This document shows positions 8,606-21,200 of a stretch of DNA of 64,000 bases, in pieces. The notes under the pieces are model-generated. The model did not search any database, was not told where the DNA came from, and worked only from the letters and a program-made list of their open reading frames with translations. The position numbers were made by a program, and so were the translations under genes. Origin of the DNA: Davidsoniella eucalypti (taxonomy: Eukaryota > Ascomycota > Sordariomycetes > Microascales > Ceratocystidaceae); the NCBI GenBank assembly GCA_004009845.1, contig RMBW01000049.1, forward strand, positions 1-64,000, read 5' to 3'. Every line of letters starts with the position of its first letter. The first letter of the stretch is position 1.

Positions 8606-9002
8606 GCATAGTATGCTAATTTAGGAAAAGAATGGCAATAGAACAACATCAAGTACTATCCAAAGGGGGATTTTGATCAAGGTATCAAGAAGAGTAATGT
8701 GATATGAACGGACTACATTCTATCAGGAGTACAGAGTAGTGATAGCTTGGTATCATTTGTAATAATGATAGATACATAAATATAGACAATATCGAAGGTA
8801 AAGGTGGACAGTTTGATTTTAGGGTATAAACAATTTTTAAGGGTTCAGGTAATATTAGCGGGGAGAAATAAGCTGAAACAAGATATTAAACAGGCTGTTA
8901 GGACGCTAGAAGAGGCCATCAGTGGTTTTAAGAAATGCTATATGGCTGAATTAGTGTTCGCTGATTTAGAAATGAAGTAACTATAAATAAGCTCAAGTTA
9001 AA

Positions 9003-9056
9003 CATCTTGATAGCTCTATAGTCCCATAAGATTACTGAATTAAATAGAAAAAAAAA
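9003..9056 (+). repeat. Dispersed A-tailed motif, copy 3
   Basis: Plus-strand copy: catcttgatagctctatag, tcccataagattactgaatt, then an A-rich tail. Confidence 0.7.
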
Positions 9057-10302
9057 CCCCCAATTTTAAAAGTCGAATTTAATATTGGTAAAGTTGTAAG
9101 CGAAAAGATTGGTTGCATGAAGTAATTCATAATCGTAGTATACTATATATTTATTGGGATTTCTACTATATAGAGCAGGTAATTAGGTGCAATAGAGAAG
9201 GTTAGTCAATAAAATTGAAAATAATAGTTAGCCAAACAAGATAATATAACAAGCAGATTTAATATATTACCGGGCATTACAGCACAATTGGCAGGACAGA
9301 CACTCACTTGCTATGTATATATAATAATAGTTAATGCTATTGAGAATGGAAATAAAACAATTCGGTAGGATAAAGGTAGTGTTTGTAAGTATTACTGTGT
9401 ATTTCAATTAGGTTTTTTAGTTGTAAGAAGAACCACAAGACTAATATGGCAGTTCAAATTATCAACAACTTTGGGTACTTGTACCATTAGAATAGCATGA
9501 TATTAGGTGGTTGGGATTTATAGTTTACATGATTGATAAAACAACAAGTGACACAGTTGGTGTTTTAATATTAAACTTACATAGTAATTACTTTCTGTAG
9601 TATCGGCAGGATATATTGATAACTACATGATTCCCGAGTTACAAAGCAAGTTGAGATGGTGGCTAAAATATAAGAGCAAAGACCAAGATTATTGAGAGAA
9701 TGTTCTACATAGACAAGTAAGAAGAATCGTAGTAGTAAAATCAGCAATGATCAATGGCTTACAGTAAGTTACGTAGTTCTAAAGTAATGTTGCATTGTAA
9801 GGGAAATGCCATAATGTCAGACGTATAAATATGGGCAGGAATATAGGAGATGGTAGAACTTCTAACGTGATGTTAGCATTAAGGTCAAAGATTGTAGAGG
9901 CAAAACATTAACAGTAGGTTGTTAGAAAAGATTTAACAAACGATAGGCTGTGTTATTGAGTATCAAGAGAAGAGTAGATTGGTTAATTAACAGAGAAAGA
10001 GTTATGAATAAGTAACAACCGCAAATTAGGCGATTGGGAAATGATTGTATAATCAGACACTGAAGTATAGTTCTTTAGATAGTACAAATGTTGGCTATAA
10101 GCTTATCAAAGAACTGAATTTTTTGTCAGCTAGTTAGATAGGACTATTGGTTGAGTGTCCAGCGGGGTAAAGTATATGAATGTCAACCCCGCTGTAGCTA
10201 TATATGTTAGAGCTAGCAAGCGAAAGCTATGACTTGATGCACTTAGCAACGCAAATCGTTTATAGTCAGTAAGCAAGATATTATTTCTTATTGTACTACA
10301 AG

Positions 10303-10364
10303 TTTTTATTTTTATTTTTAATTCATTAATCTTATAGAACTATAGAGCTATAGAGCTATGAATA
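10303..10364 (-). repeat. Dispersed A-tailed motif, copy 4
   Basis: Minus-strand copy with a T-rich block (A-rich tail in sense), attcattaatcttatag, and a short internal duplication of agctatag. Confidence 0.7.
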
Positions 10365-12598
10365 TGTACTGCGGATTGTTAATATTGTAGTGGATCATGG
10401 CCATATTATCATGATATGTAATGGACGGGCAGGCAGGAGTCCAAAAGGAAACAAGTGATCACTAGGCGAGTAGTCACGCGATGATGTTTTTGGTGTTTTC
10501 AGGATATCAGAAATAAACAGAATAATAAATTAAGTAAAGTGGAATTAGATCAGGACAGGAGCAGGAGCAAAGATAAGAACAAGAACAGGAACAAGAAGAG
10601 GAGGTTGAACCAGGAGGTCAGGTACACAGAGAGTTGTAAGCTTGGAGGGGAAAGGAAAAAGAGAATAGAAAAGAAAGAAACAAGCAAGATATTTATGTTA
10701 AACCAAGAGAGGAAGAAAACAGAAGGATCTGGTCTACGGACAGAAGTTCGAGGCAATGCTGTGTTGGCTGTGTATCAAGTCTAAGCCTCAATGCAGGAAT
10801 TGTTGCCACCGGAATCGAAAGGTGAGGCTGTGTATCAAGTCTAGCTTCATGCGGAGGGTCTGCGAGTGTTATTTCATAACAATTAGCCTAAAAACTATGT
10901 AGATCCAAGAGGATAAATAGAACAATGACAATGGTAGATTCTAAGCTTGGAAGCTTGTGAAACATAAAGACGTGTTCTTGGACAGAAATACCAAGATGTG
11001 CTTATAGAGTTGATAGAGTGGCACTTCTGAAGTTGCTCAGTGAAGTCAATATTTCAAAGCCCTATATATCGTGAGGCTTTCTTGGTAGAGTTTTCTTCAA
11101 TAGAAGTTTTGATCGTCATGAACCTAATGCGCATTTTAGAACTAGGTTAAATTACTGCAAAGTTATGCTTTTGAGTAGGAGAGCGAACGGCCAGTTACAG
11201 AGTCGATAGAGATGACATTGCCATAGTTCCTGAATGAAGCCGATGTTCTGAAGGCCTATATATCGCAACGTGTCCATGTTTGAGGGAGATTCGACAAAGT
11301 TTACTGATCTTGCGAGATATTTCTCGGCAGGAAGATTTGTCACAATATTAGACTCTACAGGTGAGCTGTGGCAAAAGAGCATATGACAACATGTCTTTGG
11401 TTAGATCCGACACCCGTTTGTCACTGGGGTCGGGAAAGTGTTAGTCCCCGTGGCGAAGACCTCAATGTGAGATTAGATGGCGAAGGGTGCCAATTCATAG
11501 TTTTAGGCCAATCTTTAAGTTTAGATCCCATACGTAAGGGGGGTGGAAAGGGTAATGGTGGTAATTACTACTGGCTCTGATTAGTGATCTACTATGAAGC
11601 GAATGCAAACAGCCTTCGAATACTCTCTGTATAAAAAATAGGAATTGTTGTTGGGAGGCTTTGGTATATTGTCAATCATAGCACGTTTCGTAGTGTATGA
11701 TGTAGATAGCAAAAAAATACCTTATGAAGCCTAATCATCAATAGTGAACAGCTCATAAATGAATAAACGTAAGTGATTTAACTAAATAATTGTTGTGATG
11801 TGGATGAGTTCCATCGTTTTCGATGGGCTGTGCAAGATCGATGAGATCTAGATCTGGATGTAAAATATGGTCATTAAGCAGCGGGTAACGGTCTGTAGTC
11901 TCCTGCAAGTTAGAACTGAAAATGGACCTACGATATAGGTATAATAGAGTAAAGTACAATTGACGATCAAGTTCCACGACCTTGAAATTGATTGAAGGTA
12001 TGCCGTGTTGTGACTCTAAAGATGCACAATAATTAACCTAAAAATACTAAGCTCATCACGAAGGGCTCTGGAAATTTACACTGGTCCAGTTCCATTAGAA
12101 GATCTGAACGTGGATGGCATAAAAGGAGCAAATATGGTTTTCCAGCCAATTGATCACTATGTTGTCGGAGTACTTGGTTAATTTTAGTGCACTTCCAGTG
12201 TAAGTTGTAAGTAGAGTAATTTTCTAGCGATTGTCAAGAATATGGTGGCATAAAGGTATCGATTACATAAACTTAGTGAGGCAAGGTGAAAGAGTACTTT
12301 GTTTTTCCTAATTGGGAATCACTGCCAAGAAATTTAGAGCAACTCTAAAATGTGGGGGGCAAAGTGGCAAAGTGCAGCACGATATGGCGATATGGGCTAT
12401 TGCAATTTGAGCGAGCTGTCTTGTCGGGAGAGCCAAAAAAAAAGGCAGTGATGGGAAACGGATAGACGGTAGTTTGTGCTGCTGTATTTGGGTTGCAGTC
12501 GCGTCTATGTCAGGCAAACAGGCGCTGAAATCATCAAGCAAGACTCGATGACACCCTGCCAAGCTTTATTTAGCGGAACACCTAACAATTCTTGACAT

Positions 12599-12952
12599 GT
12601 TGTGCGACGTCTTGGCATTTCTTGGCATTGCAACATAGCGACAACAAGCAACTTTATATGACTTCACGCCGTATCGTGCCCAGCATTTCATGACCGTATA
12701 TCGCGAATTTTACAGCGAATTCGATACAGCGTGATAATGAAAGGATCTAGGACCCAATCTTGTTGGTTGTGGTATCTACCACAGCCGTTACCTTTGTCTA
12801 TATAAGGAGGCCGTTTCCCCTCCTTATTCTTGTCTAGTTCTTTTCTTCCCTCTCTATCTTCTTCAACTTCCATCAATATACCTTAACTTCTACTTTTGCA
12901 AGCCTCGTTCTCGTCGTAGATCGTCACGCCAGGGTTCTCTGCGTCTGTGACA
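12599..12952 (+). repeat. Probable LTR relic of another family
   Basis: A block from tgttgtgcga to gtctgtgaca contains a strong TATA box (tatataaggaggcc, 12799-12812), then a ~90-bp pyrimidine-rich stretch, then ttgcaagcctcgttctcgtc near the end. This is the usual architecture of a fungal LTR 3' half. The TATA phrase and the tail phrase both recur around the LINE fragment at 23.0-23.8 kb. The exact ends are uncertain; the LTR may end at gatcgtcac near 12930. The following DNA may be a decayed internal region, but no gag motif is visible. Confidence 0.5.
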
Positions 12953-15900
12953 CTGGCATATCATGACCAAGGTCCGCGAAGGAAGTAGCCGAAGTGTCGG
13001 AGACATGAGTATATAGATATCTCTTAGCATGTGGAAACAACCGAGAGGGATGTAGTGCTAATAGAAATAGCTTCCGATGATCAACAGAATCTACAACAAG
13101 GTTAAAAGGATTACTAGAGTTAGCAACATTATGATACTACGGCGCTTGATACTACGGCGCATGACACTGCAAGAATGGCATAAGAGCCATGTGACAAGAG
13201 GGTGTGTTCCAGTGATGCAAGAACATGAACAGAGAGTCTAGAACGCATTTGATATCGGAGAAGGCGGTATCAAGTGCGGGAAGGAAGTTGTAAGACCTGG
13301 AAAAAGATAGTGAAAAGTTTGAAGGGGGTGTGGATGTCTATAAAGACAAGCCCGCCCTAGGAGCTGCCCATGACATTCTTTTTAAGGAATCCAAAGCCGA
13401 GACTAAAGAGAATCTTGGGTGTGGGACATTATGTACAGTCATATAGCAAGCTTGTTATCTTTGTGTCTTGAATTTTAAGCCAAGAAATCTTTGCTGTGTC
13501 GTAGTGATATCCCACCGTCAGCGAGTCACAGATAAGAGGCGTATACATCCAGGCCGAGACTACTTATTTTCAGCGCGGAGTATATCATATGTCGAAGCGG
13601 CGCGGAGGGTTTTGGATAGAACCAATGGGACATCGCTTCGTCTGTATGTCGTCGGAGGGCTCCCATTAGTTGGTTAAAGTACATTAGTGTAAGCAGAGCC
13701 GGTGATAAAAGTAGTAATAGCGATATTATATACCGGGGTGATACCAGGGCTGATATAACCCTATAGCAGGTAGTATTGGCAGTATTTCGACGGCTTTAGG
13801 CAACGGAGGTTGATTTTTCGTCTTTTCATCTTTTTTTATGCGCCATGTTACTCTAGTTCCGGGGGGGAGCAAGACTGGGCCGGCGGAAAGATAAACCCGA
13901 AATTAAATGTCTTGATTTTTTCTCCCGAATGTTTCCTTTGACTTCCACTGCGTGGCAGAACATGTACGTTGACGAAGGTCTCGGTAAGGCTCGTGCTCAT
14001 TGCTGTGTAGTCATGTAGGCTCTCGCCTCGTTTGAGAAGCACGAGGATGCTGCTTTTGGATGGGGTGTGAAGATGAAAAGATGGAGGAGGGGTCTAGTAA
14101 AAGAGCTTAGACCATCTCTTAAGCGCGGATGGACTAGGGCAGAAGGCAGGAAGAGGAAGAGGAAATGGGAAGAAAGGAGGAAGCAGAGAAATCCGGAAAG
14201 CAAAGAGAGAAATGTGACTCTATCGTCTTGTCATAGGCCAGGCTTTCGACGCCGCACCGACTGGCAGTTGGAGATCGTCAAGATTATCGACATATCAACT
14301 AGGCACAGGAGAAAAAAATATATCAGCAGATACAAGTTGACTGACAAGAGATCTTCATGATGGCAGCGACCCTAGTATTGCCAACTAGATTTAAAAATAG
14401 CTGTACATACATATCTCATGTTTTGGCAGTGATATCGATCAACATAGAATCAAAAATACAGAATATTAAAACAAAAACATATTCCGTTTTCTTGTTTTCA
14501 AAACAGCACTCAGAATTAGCAATCAATAATATGGAAAACCGACTAAGGGGAAAAACCAAGGCCACTACAATAAATATAGGTTGAAAAATAAACGCTGACT
14601 AGCCTACAAACTAAAAAAAGAGAAACTAACAAAAGAAAAACACCATAGTTAGCTATAGTTAATTCTTTTTTTTTCACTACTATCTCCTTCTCTCATCCTA
14701 AAACACAGCCACATCTGCAGCCACTCGTTACTCAAGGTGGGGCACGCATTCTCCGATGATTGGTATTAAGTCGTGATTTATTGCTATTGCCCAATATTGA
14801 CAAGTGGCTGTCATCATGAGTACAATAATAAACAATCGCCCTATTATACCCGAATATCATGAGTTGGATTCAAGGCACCTTTCAATGCATTTCATGCATA
14901 GTAATGCATATATTGCCCTACGTCTCTTGATTCTCTCGGTTATTCACTGACAATACAACCTCAATTTTAGACTTGCAGAACCCTTTGGTACTGCTACGGT
15001 AACATGAGAATTTGGAGGTTTTTTTCTTCTTCTACTGCTTTATTCTCCTAGATAGGTTTAGAGAATATCAGAAGATAGAACGCCATTAATCCCCTCATTC
15101 TCGGTGATGGACTATCATAGTGACAATCGCCGTACGGCACAGCTCAGCACAACCAGATGGATCATCATATCTGCTCAATCCGGAAAAAAACAAGCCAGCC
15201 CCCTTCTCACCGTGTATGTACTCTAACGGTGTTTACATAATCCATCACGTATCTCGGGATCTGTATGGCTTATTCGATAAGCAAAACCTCTCGTAATCTT
15301 TGAAAATCATAAGAGAAAAATGCATTGCATGCATTTCCGAGAGGCAGCCAGTCCCTTAGCATCAAAAGTCATGTGCCGCCTTGCTTTATGCTCGGTAAGT
15401 CTAGAAAGGTTGTTTTCGATAAAGCACGGTGATCTGTAAGTTTGTTGCGGTATTGCAGAAAGTCGTAGATATATGAAAAGAATCAAAGTTTTCATCAGAA
15501 AATAAATGTCAACATAACGTTCGCTAGGTAGTCAAAGATAATCAAGGATTTACTACAACATACGATGCTTGGTAGTCAAAACAACAAACAATACACTTAC
15601 AACGTCCTTAGCCGAAAAAAATACAATGAAAAAAAAGATCTGCTCCTTGCTTGCTTCTTCGGAAAATATTCCTTCGGCCGTCCAATGGTATAGTGATTAC
15701 TAAAGCCAACTTGTCACCAGCGACGTTAAGTGGATGTGACGATGGTTGATACAGAGCACTGGAATGTAGCTCACGAGATAAAAACAGAAAACTTTAAATA
15801 CTAGTAAAGGGGGCAAGAAGGCTTAGAATTGGTTCGCCAGAGCGGCCCGAGAAATAAAAAAGATAGTCTTATGGATAGGAAAATATAAAGTAACTAAGGA

Positions 15901-16990
15901 ACAGATCATAGCCAGCAGCGTCGATTGATCCACAAAATTAGCATAACTTGTTTCTGTTTTAACATGTGACATCGCTCAAGGTTCCAAGTATCCTTGTTTC
16001 AAATCATCACCAATATATCAAATGATCGCACTATCATACATATGTGCTAAACTCATGGCAGTTTGGCTAAAGAGAAAACACAAGGCGAGCTTCATGGAAA
16101 TTCTGACTCTTACATTGAGATATATTCGTAACTGAGGGATGAATAATAATAATAAAGGATAATCATATAAGCCACCATTCTCAATCTCAAAATGGCAAGT
16201 GAGTCTTTGGTCGATGGTTATAGTTGTAGTTGTAAAAGGGGATATGGGGAAAACAAAAGAACAAAGGAACAATTCGGCATATTCTTTTTTTTCTTTCTAT
16301 CACCTCACTCTTCCTTCTTTAGTTGCCAATACCACTATTACTAGTTACTCAGTTTGTAGTATTAGTCATCTCGGGCTTTCGTCATCTTTTGTCTATAGTG
16401 ACTAATCATTAGCCATCTTTATATTACATATACAGCCTAGAGTCGCGACACGACATTGAACGTATAACGTATGTATAGTAATCTTTATATGTTTGTCAGT
16501 ATGTACATATCCCTGGTTGATAAGACGTGTACCGGCTCTATTCTTTGGCTCCATAAACCTCAAGATACGCCATGGCCCGGCAAGAAAATACAATATCACT
16601 ACACATTCCGGAAATGATGTGCATATTTCATCCAAACAACTTGCAACGTCCCAGAGACACAGAGTCTGGCGTAAATCCATTGAATTGGCGAGGAGGGAGC
16701 CTTAGTAAACATGGGACACTGCATTTGAGACCAAGTCATAGAATATGTATCTATAAATACACAGCGGCTCTCTAGGATTCTAGTGTCCACTCGTGATAAG
16801 GGGAATAAGTTTCGTGTTTCGTCGATAGAGCACTGAGAATGGACCTTGCTTGTGAGGGTCTATTGAGCCCTTTTCACCCCAATATACCAAAACTTAACTA
16901 AATAGCCGCTACCGCGATTCACTGGATATAGAATGGTAGCATCGTGCAAGATGTCCCAGAGGCTACAGCAGCAAAGCATACGAAACAGTT
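12953..16990. other. Non-coding, no recognisable genes
   Basis: No ORF here resembles a known family. A short duplicated phrase gatactacggcgc(t/a)tga is at 13133-13165. A tRNA-Asp-like stretch near 15674-15755 does not fold as a tRNA. Otherwise I see nothing to annotate. Confidence 0.5.
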
Positions 16991-17189
16991 GATCACCTAA
17001 GTTACTAATAGCATGGGCTGATTCTTAACGTGTTGATTGATGATGATGATGATTGTTGATCTAGTGAGGGTAACGGCGCCGGCGCACCGTTGCCTAGATA
17101 CATGATTCTGCTGGTAAACGCCGCCCGTACGCGGTCACATGACCGTGACCCACATACGGTGGCAGTACCTGCATTGTGGTATAGAGACA
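16991..17189 (+). repeat. ~200-bp repeat, left copy (inverted partner at 24073)
   Basis: Runs from gatcacctaagttactaata to tggtatagagaca. The reverse complement is found at 24073-24272. The two share an identical 22-bp block around ccgtgacccacatacggtgg, plus gattcttaacgtg, ttgttgatctagtgag-like and gcaccgttgccta phrases. The end AGACA suggests an LTR-like 3' end. The palindrome ggtcacatgacc lies inside. Confidence 0.75.
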
Positions 17190-18289
17190 AAAACAATTAG
17201 TATTAGTACCGTCTCATTGGATTTTACTATCTTTGGCACATTTGATGCTCAGTATATTCACTTGAAACTTGAGATCAATGTGATTTTGGGTTAGAGAACT
17301 CTTACTTGACATACAGTCTCTTTCTGATATATACATGTTAGATGTCCAAGCTCGATTTGCTTCCGAATGCTGGTCGAATATTTGGTCTTTCCTCAGATGA
17401 CTCGAACTAACTCTGGCTTTCAAGTCTACAAAAATAGCAATCACACCGGTATTTTCCGTCCCAGGTTATCAGACAAACTTATTAACTATTGATTTAACTA
17501 TCTGGCAAGACATCACATATCACATCACATATCGTGACCCAGTAATCAAATGTTACAATTTCATATGATCCCTTAAGATATAGACGACACATGATGTGAC
17601 TTTGAACTTTACTTTGTATACAGCAATATTATATAAACTATGACAGATTGACGACTAAACAAAACATAAATACGTCCCATTTGGAAGTATTTGTTGATCC
17701 TTTCAGCTTTTCTTGCATAGATTACAAAATTAGACTGATATATCATGAAGCTCATCAATATGTCGAATAAATACATGAATCCAAGAGTATCTATAGTACT
17801 CGAGTAAATTGTCATGTAAGCAAGGGTTGTGAAACTTCTTAATTAAAAGGCTTTATATTACCTGTGTATTACGACAACAGTATATTAGTCACTCTTAGAA
17901 AACAAAGGTTGGCATCCTACAAATATCCGTGAACAAAAAAGTAACGATATAAATAAAAAGATATGCTAGAAATGGAATGTAAACCCGGTTGACTAACGTA
18001 GTATCAAACACCAAAAGAAACCGATATAAAACCAACCCCAAAAATACTAAAAATACAAGAGTCATAGGAAGGAAACTAACGATAGAAGGACATGCTGATA
18101 TACATATTGAGCGAATAAACCAAAGCTCCCAAATGCGAAATTATCCAATAGTCCTAACCAGCTGGTGGGAGCTTGGCGACTGGGATAAACATACATCCCC
18201 CATCTATCACTTTACAAAATCGACATACACCGTAAGAATTTTAGGCGCCGTAACGGTGTTTGTTACTACACTCAACACAAAGATGCTTT
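17190..18289. other. 3' flank of the NLR gene, no genes seen
   Basis: AT-rich intergenic sequence between the left repeat copy and the stop codon of the NLR gene. It contains a duplicated catcacatat phrase (17512-17531). No coding region is supported. Confidence 0.5.
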
Positions 18290-21200
18290 CTAATGCTTGA
18301 AATCAGCTCCTTTGTCAATCAAGAGCTCAGTGATATCAAGATGACCAGTCGTGCAAGACCATCTGAAAGCAGTCCAACCATCAGAAGTCTCATGATCGAT
18401 ATCAGTTCCTTTGTCAATCAAGAGCTTAGTGATATCAAGATGACCATGCGAGCAAGAACATCTGAGAGCAGTCCAACCATCAGAAGTCTCATGATCGATA
18501 TCAGCTCCATTGTCAATCAAGAGCTTAGTGATATCAAGATGGCCATGTGAGCAAGATGCAATGAGAGCAGTTGAACCATCAGAAGTCTCATGACCGATAT
18601 CAGCTCCTTTGTCAATCAAGAGCTTAGTGATATCAAGATGACCTTCTGAGCAAGACCATATGAGAGCAGTTGAACCATCAGAAGTCTCATGATCGATATC
18701 AGCTCCTTTGTCAATCAAGAGCTTAGTGATATCAAGATGACCATGCGAGCAAGAACATTTGAGAGCAGTTGAACCATCAGAAGTCTCATGATTGATATCA
18801 GCTCCTTTGTCAATCAAGAGCTTAGTGATATCAAGATGACCAGTCGTGCAAGACCATCTGAAAGCAGTCCAACCATCAGAAGTCTCATGATCGATATCAG
18901 CTCCTTTGTCAATCAAGAGCTTAGTGATATCAAGATGACCATGCGAGCAAGAACATCTGAGAGCAGTCCAACCATCAGAAGTCTCATGATCGATATCAGC
19001 TCCTTTGTCAATCAAGAGCTTAGTGATATCAAGATGGCCATGTGAGCAAGATGCAATGAGAGCAGTTGAACCATCAGAAGTCTCATGATTGATATCAGCT
19101 CCTTTGTCAATCAAGAGCTTAGTGATATCAAGATGACCTTCTGAGCAAGACCATATGAGAGCAGTTGAACCATCAGAAGTCTCATGATCGATATCAGCTC
19201 CTTTGTCAATCAAGAGCTTAATAATATCAAGATGACCTTCTGAGCAAGACCATCTGAGAGCAGTCCAACCATCAGAAGTCTCATGATTGATATCAGCTCC
19301 TTTGTCAATCAAGAGCTTAGTGATATCAAGATGACCACTCCAACAAGATGCAATGAGAGCAGTTGAACCATCAAAAGTCTCATGATTGATATCAGCTCCT
19401 TTGTCAATCAAGAGCTTAGTGATATCAAGATGACCACTCCAGCAAGATGCAATGAGAGCAGTTGAACCATCAGAAGCCTCATGATTGATATCCGCTCCTT
19501 TGTAAATCAAGAGCTTAGTGATATCAAGATGACCACTCGAGCAAGATTCAATGAGAGCAGTCCAACCATTAGAAGTCTCATGATCGATATCAGCAATCCC
19601 CCCAATCAATAGTCTGGCATATTCATCCCGAAGGTTGGAGCGGATAGGAATCCCACAAATGTGGACAATCCAATTGTCTATGACATATCTCCAGAATACT
19701 AGATCTTGAGTGCTAATGTCTTCGTATGCGGCAGACTTCATCACATTCTGTGCTTCTGGCAGATAGATATATTTGTAGCAGATACGGGACAAAATGACGT
19801 CGGTTTCTGTGGGAGTACAAGAAATGGATTTCCCATGTAGCGGAATAGATGTCTCTAACAAAAACTCCTTGGCTGTTTGGTGTATCAGATAAACTGTAGA
19901 CTGCTTGACATAAACAAAAAGCCCAGATAAGTCACGTAGCCTTTCCTCAATGTAACTGATGTCAGCAGTAGCATCTTGAATGGAAGAAGAATCGTATAGC
20001 ATCAAATGCATTGCAACTCTTATCTCGGCAACTGTCAGTGGACGTCGTGCACCAACCACAATCTGTAGAATCAGAATGGAATGCTGTGCATTGGTCGGCT
20101 CAATCCGCTGTAGGATGCTTGTGTAAGCTTCATTGACGGTAGTAGGGACTAGATTGACGTCGTCATGTTGAAAATGAACACTCTTAGACATCGACTGGAT
20201 TTGTTGTATCACAAGGTTGAGCCATAGATATGTGCGATTTTCCATACCGAGGAGCTTTTCTTCGATCTTGACACGGTGATTTTCTGCTATGTTGAGCTCT
20301 CTAATGCGGGATTTGGCATATAGATCGATCTCAGCGCGGATTAGATCATCTTCTTCGTCCATAGGGAGTTTGATGTTAGGAAAGTCGTAGATAGTGGGAT
20401 GGAAACTGTCGTATATATCCCAATACGGACGACTAGTGATCAAAATCTTCAACCAGGGTAAGCGTCGGGAGAGTGTGGCCTTCTTGAACCACTCAGTGAC
20501 TAAATGAATCAATGTAGATTGACCTTCATGTTTACACTCATCCAAGGCATCGATAACAATGAATGTGTCGGTGAAACTTTCATCATCAACAGCTGCAAGT
20601 AGGATCTTCCAGAGGCTCATCACTTCGTTCTGAAGTTTAAGTCCATTCTCTCTCCAAAGGGTCAATGCGTGTTTCCGTAGGCTAGGTTGGTGGCAGAAAA
20701 GCTGGTGTACAATAGCGCAAAGAGCCGTGGCAAGACTATTTTGTTGTTCGTTATCTTTAAAGAAAAAGTAGCAAATCGATGGTGAAGATCCCGAGGAAGA
20801 TGGAGCTTGTTGAGAAAGTCTAGCCAATTCTTTGTCAATGAGGAACCTGCTCAAAACTGACTTCCCGCGCCCTGGATCAGCCGAGATCCAAAGAAGTTCG
20901 TTGTTTGTGCGGTTGAGCCAGCTGGCGAACTTGTGATTCTGAAGAACCCAGACACATGTCCCTTCTACAGCCTTTGGGTTTATATCTTTATGTTGCTCAT
21001 AAGAAATGTTTTTCAAGTCTTGATGACATTTCGATAGTTCGCTTTCCAGTTGAAGGTCAACATTTTGGTTATGTAGACTTTCGTTGTGGTGAATCATTCG
21101 GTTGTGTAGATTTTCGTTGTGGTCTATCACTCGATTCGTGTTGTTGGTTATGTTGTCACCCAGGTCTCCTATAATAACCAAAATGTTAACTTTTCGAATC

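Larger units (their letters stand above)
7722..12598. other. AT-rich region without credible genes
   Basis: About 4.9 kb of clearly AT-rich sequence with stop codons in all frames. I see no coding region. It holds four copies of a small A-tailed motif, a pair of diverged direct repeats (7804-7990 and 8424-8605), a duplicated phrase ctgtgtatcaagtcta (near 10770 and 10830), and a diverged duplication of a phrase ending ctatatatcg (11040-11075 and 11220-11265). The look is of old, mutated transposon sequence, possibly RIP-affected. Confidence 0.6.

Noticed and set aside
15674..15755. tRNA-Asp-like stretch (tggtatagtgatta, then cttgtcacc with a GTC anticodon)
   Set aside because: Anticodon stem arms and acceptor arms do not pair and the B box is poor; at best a decayed tRNA-derived fragment.
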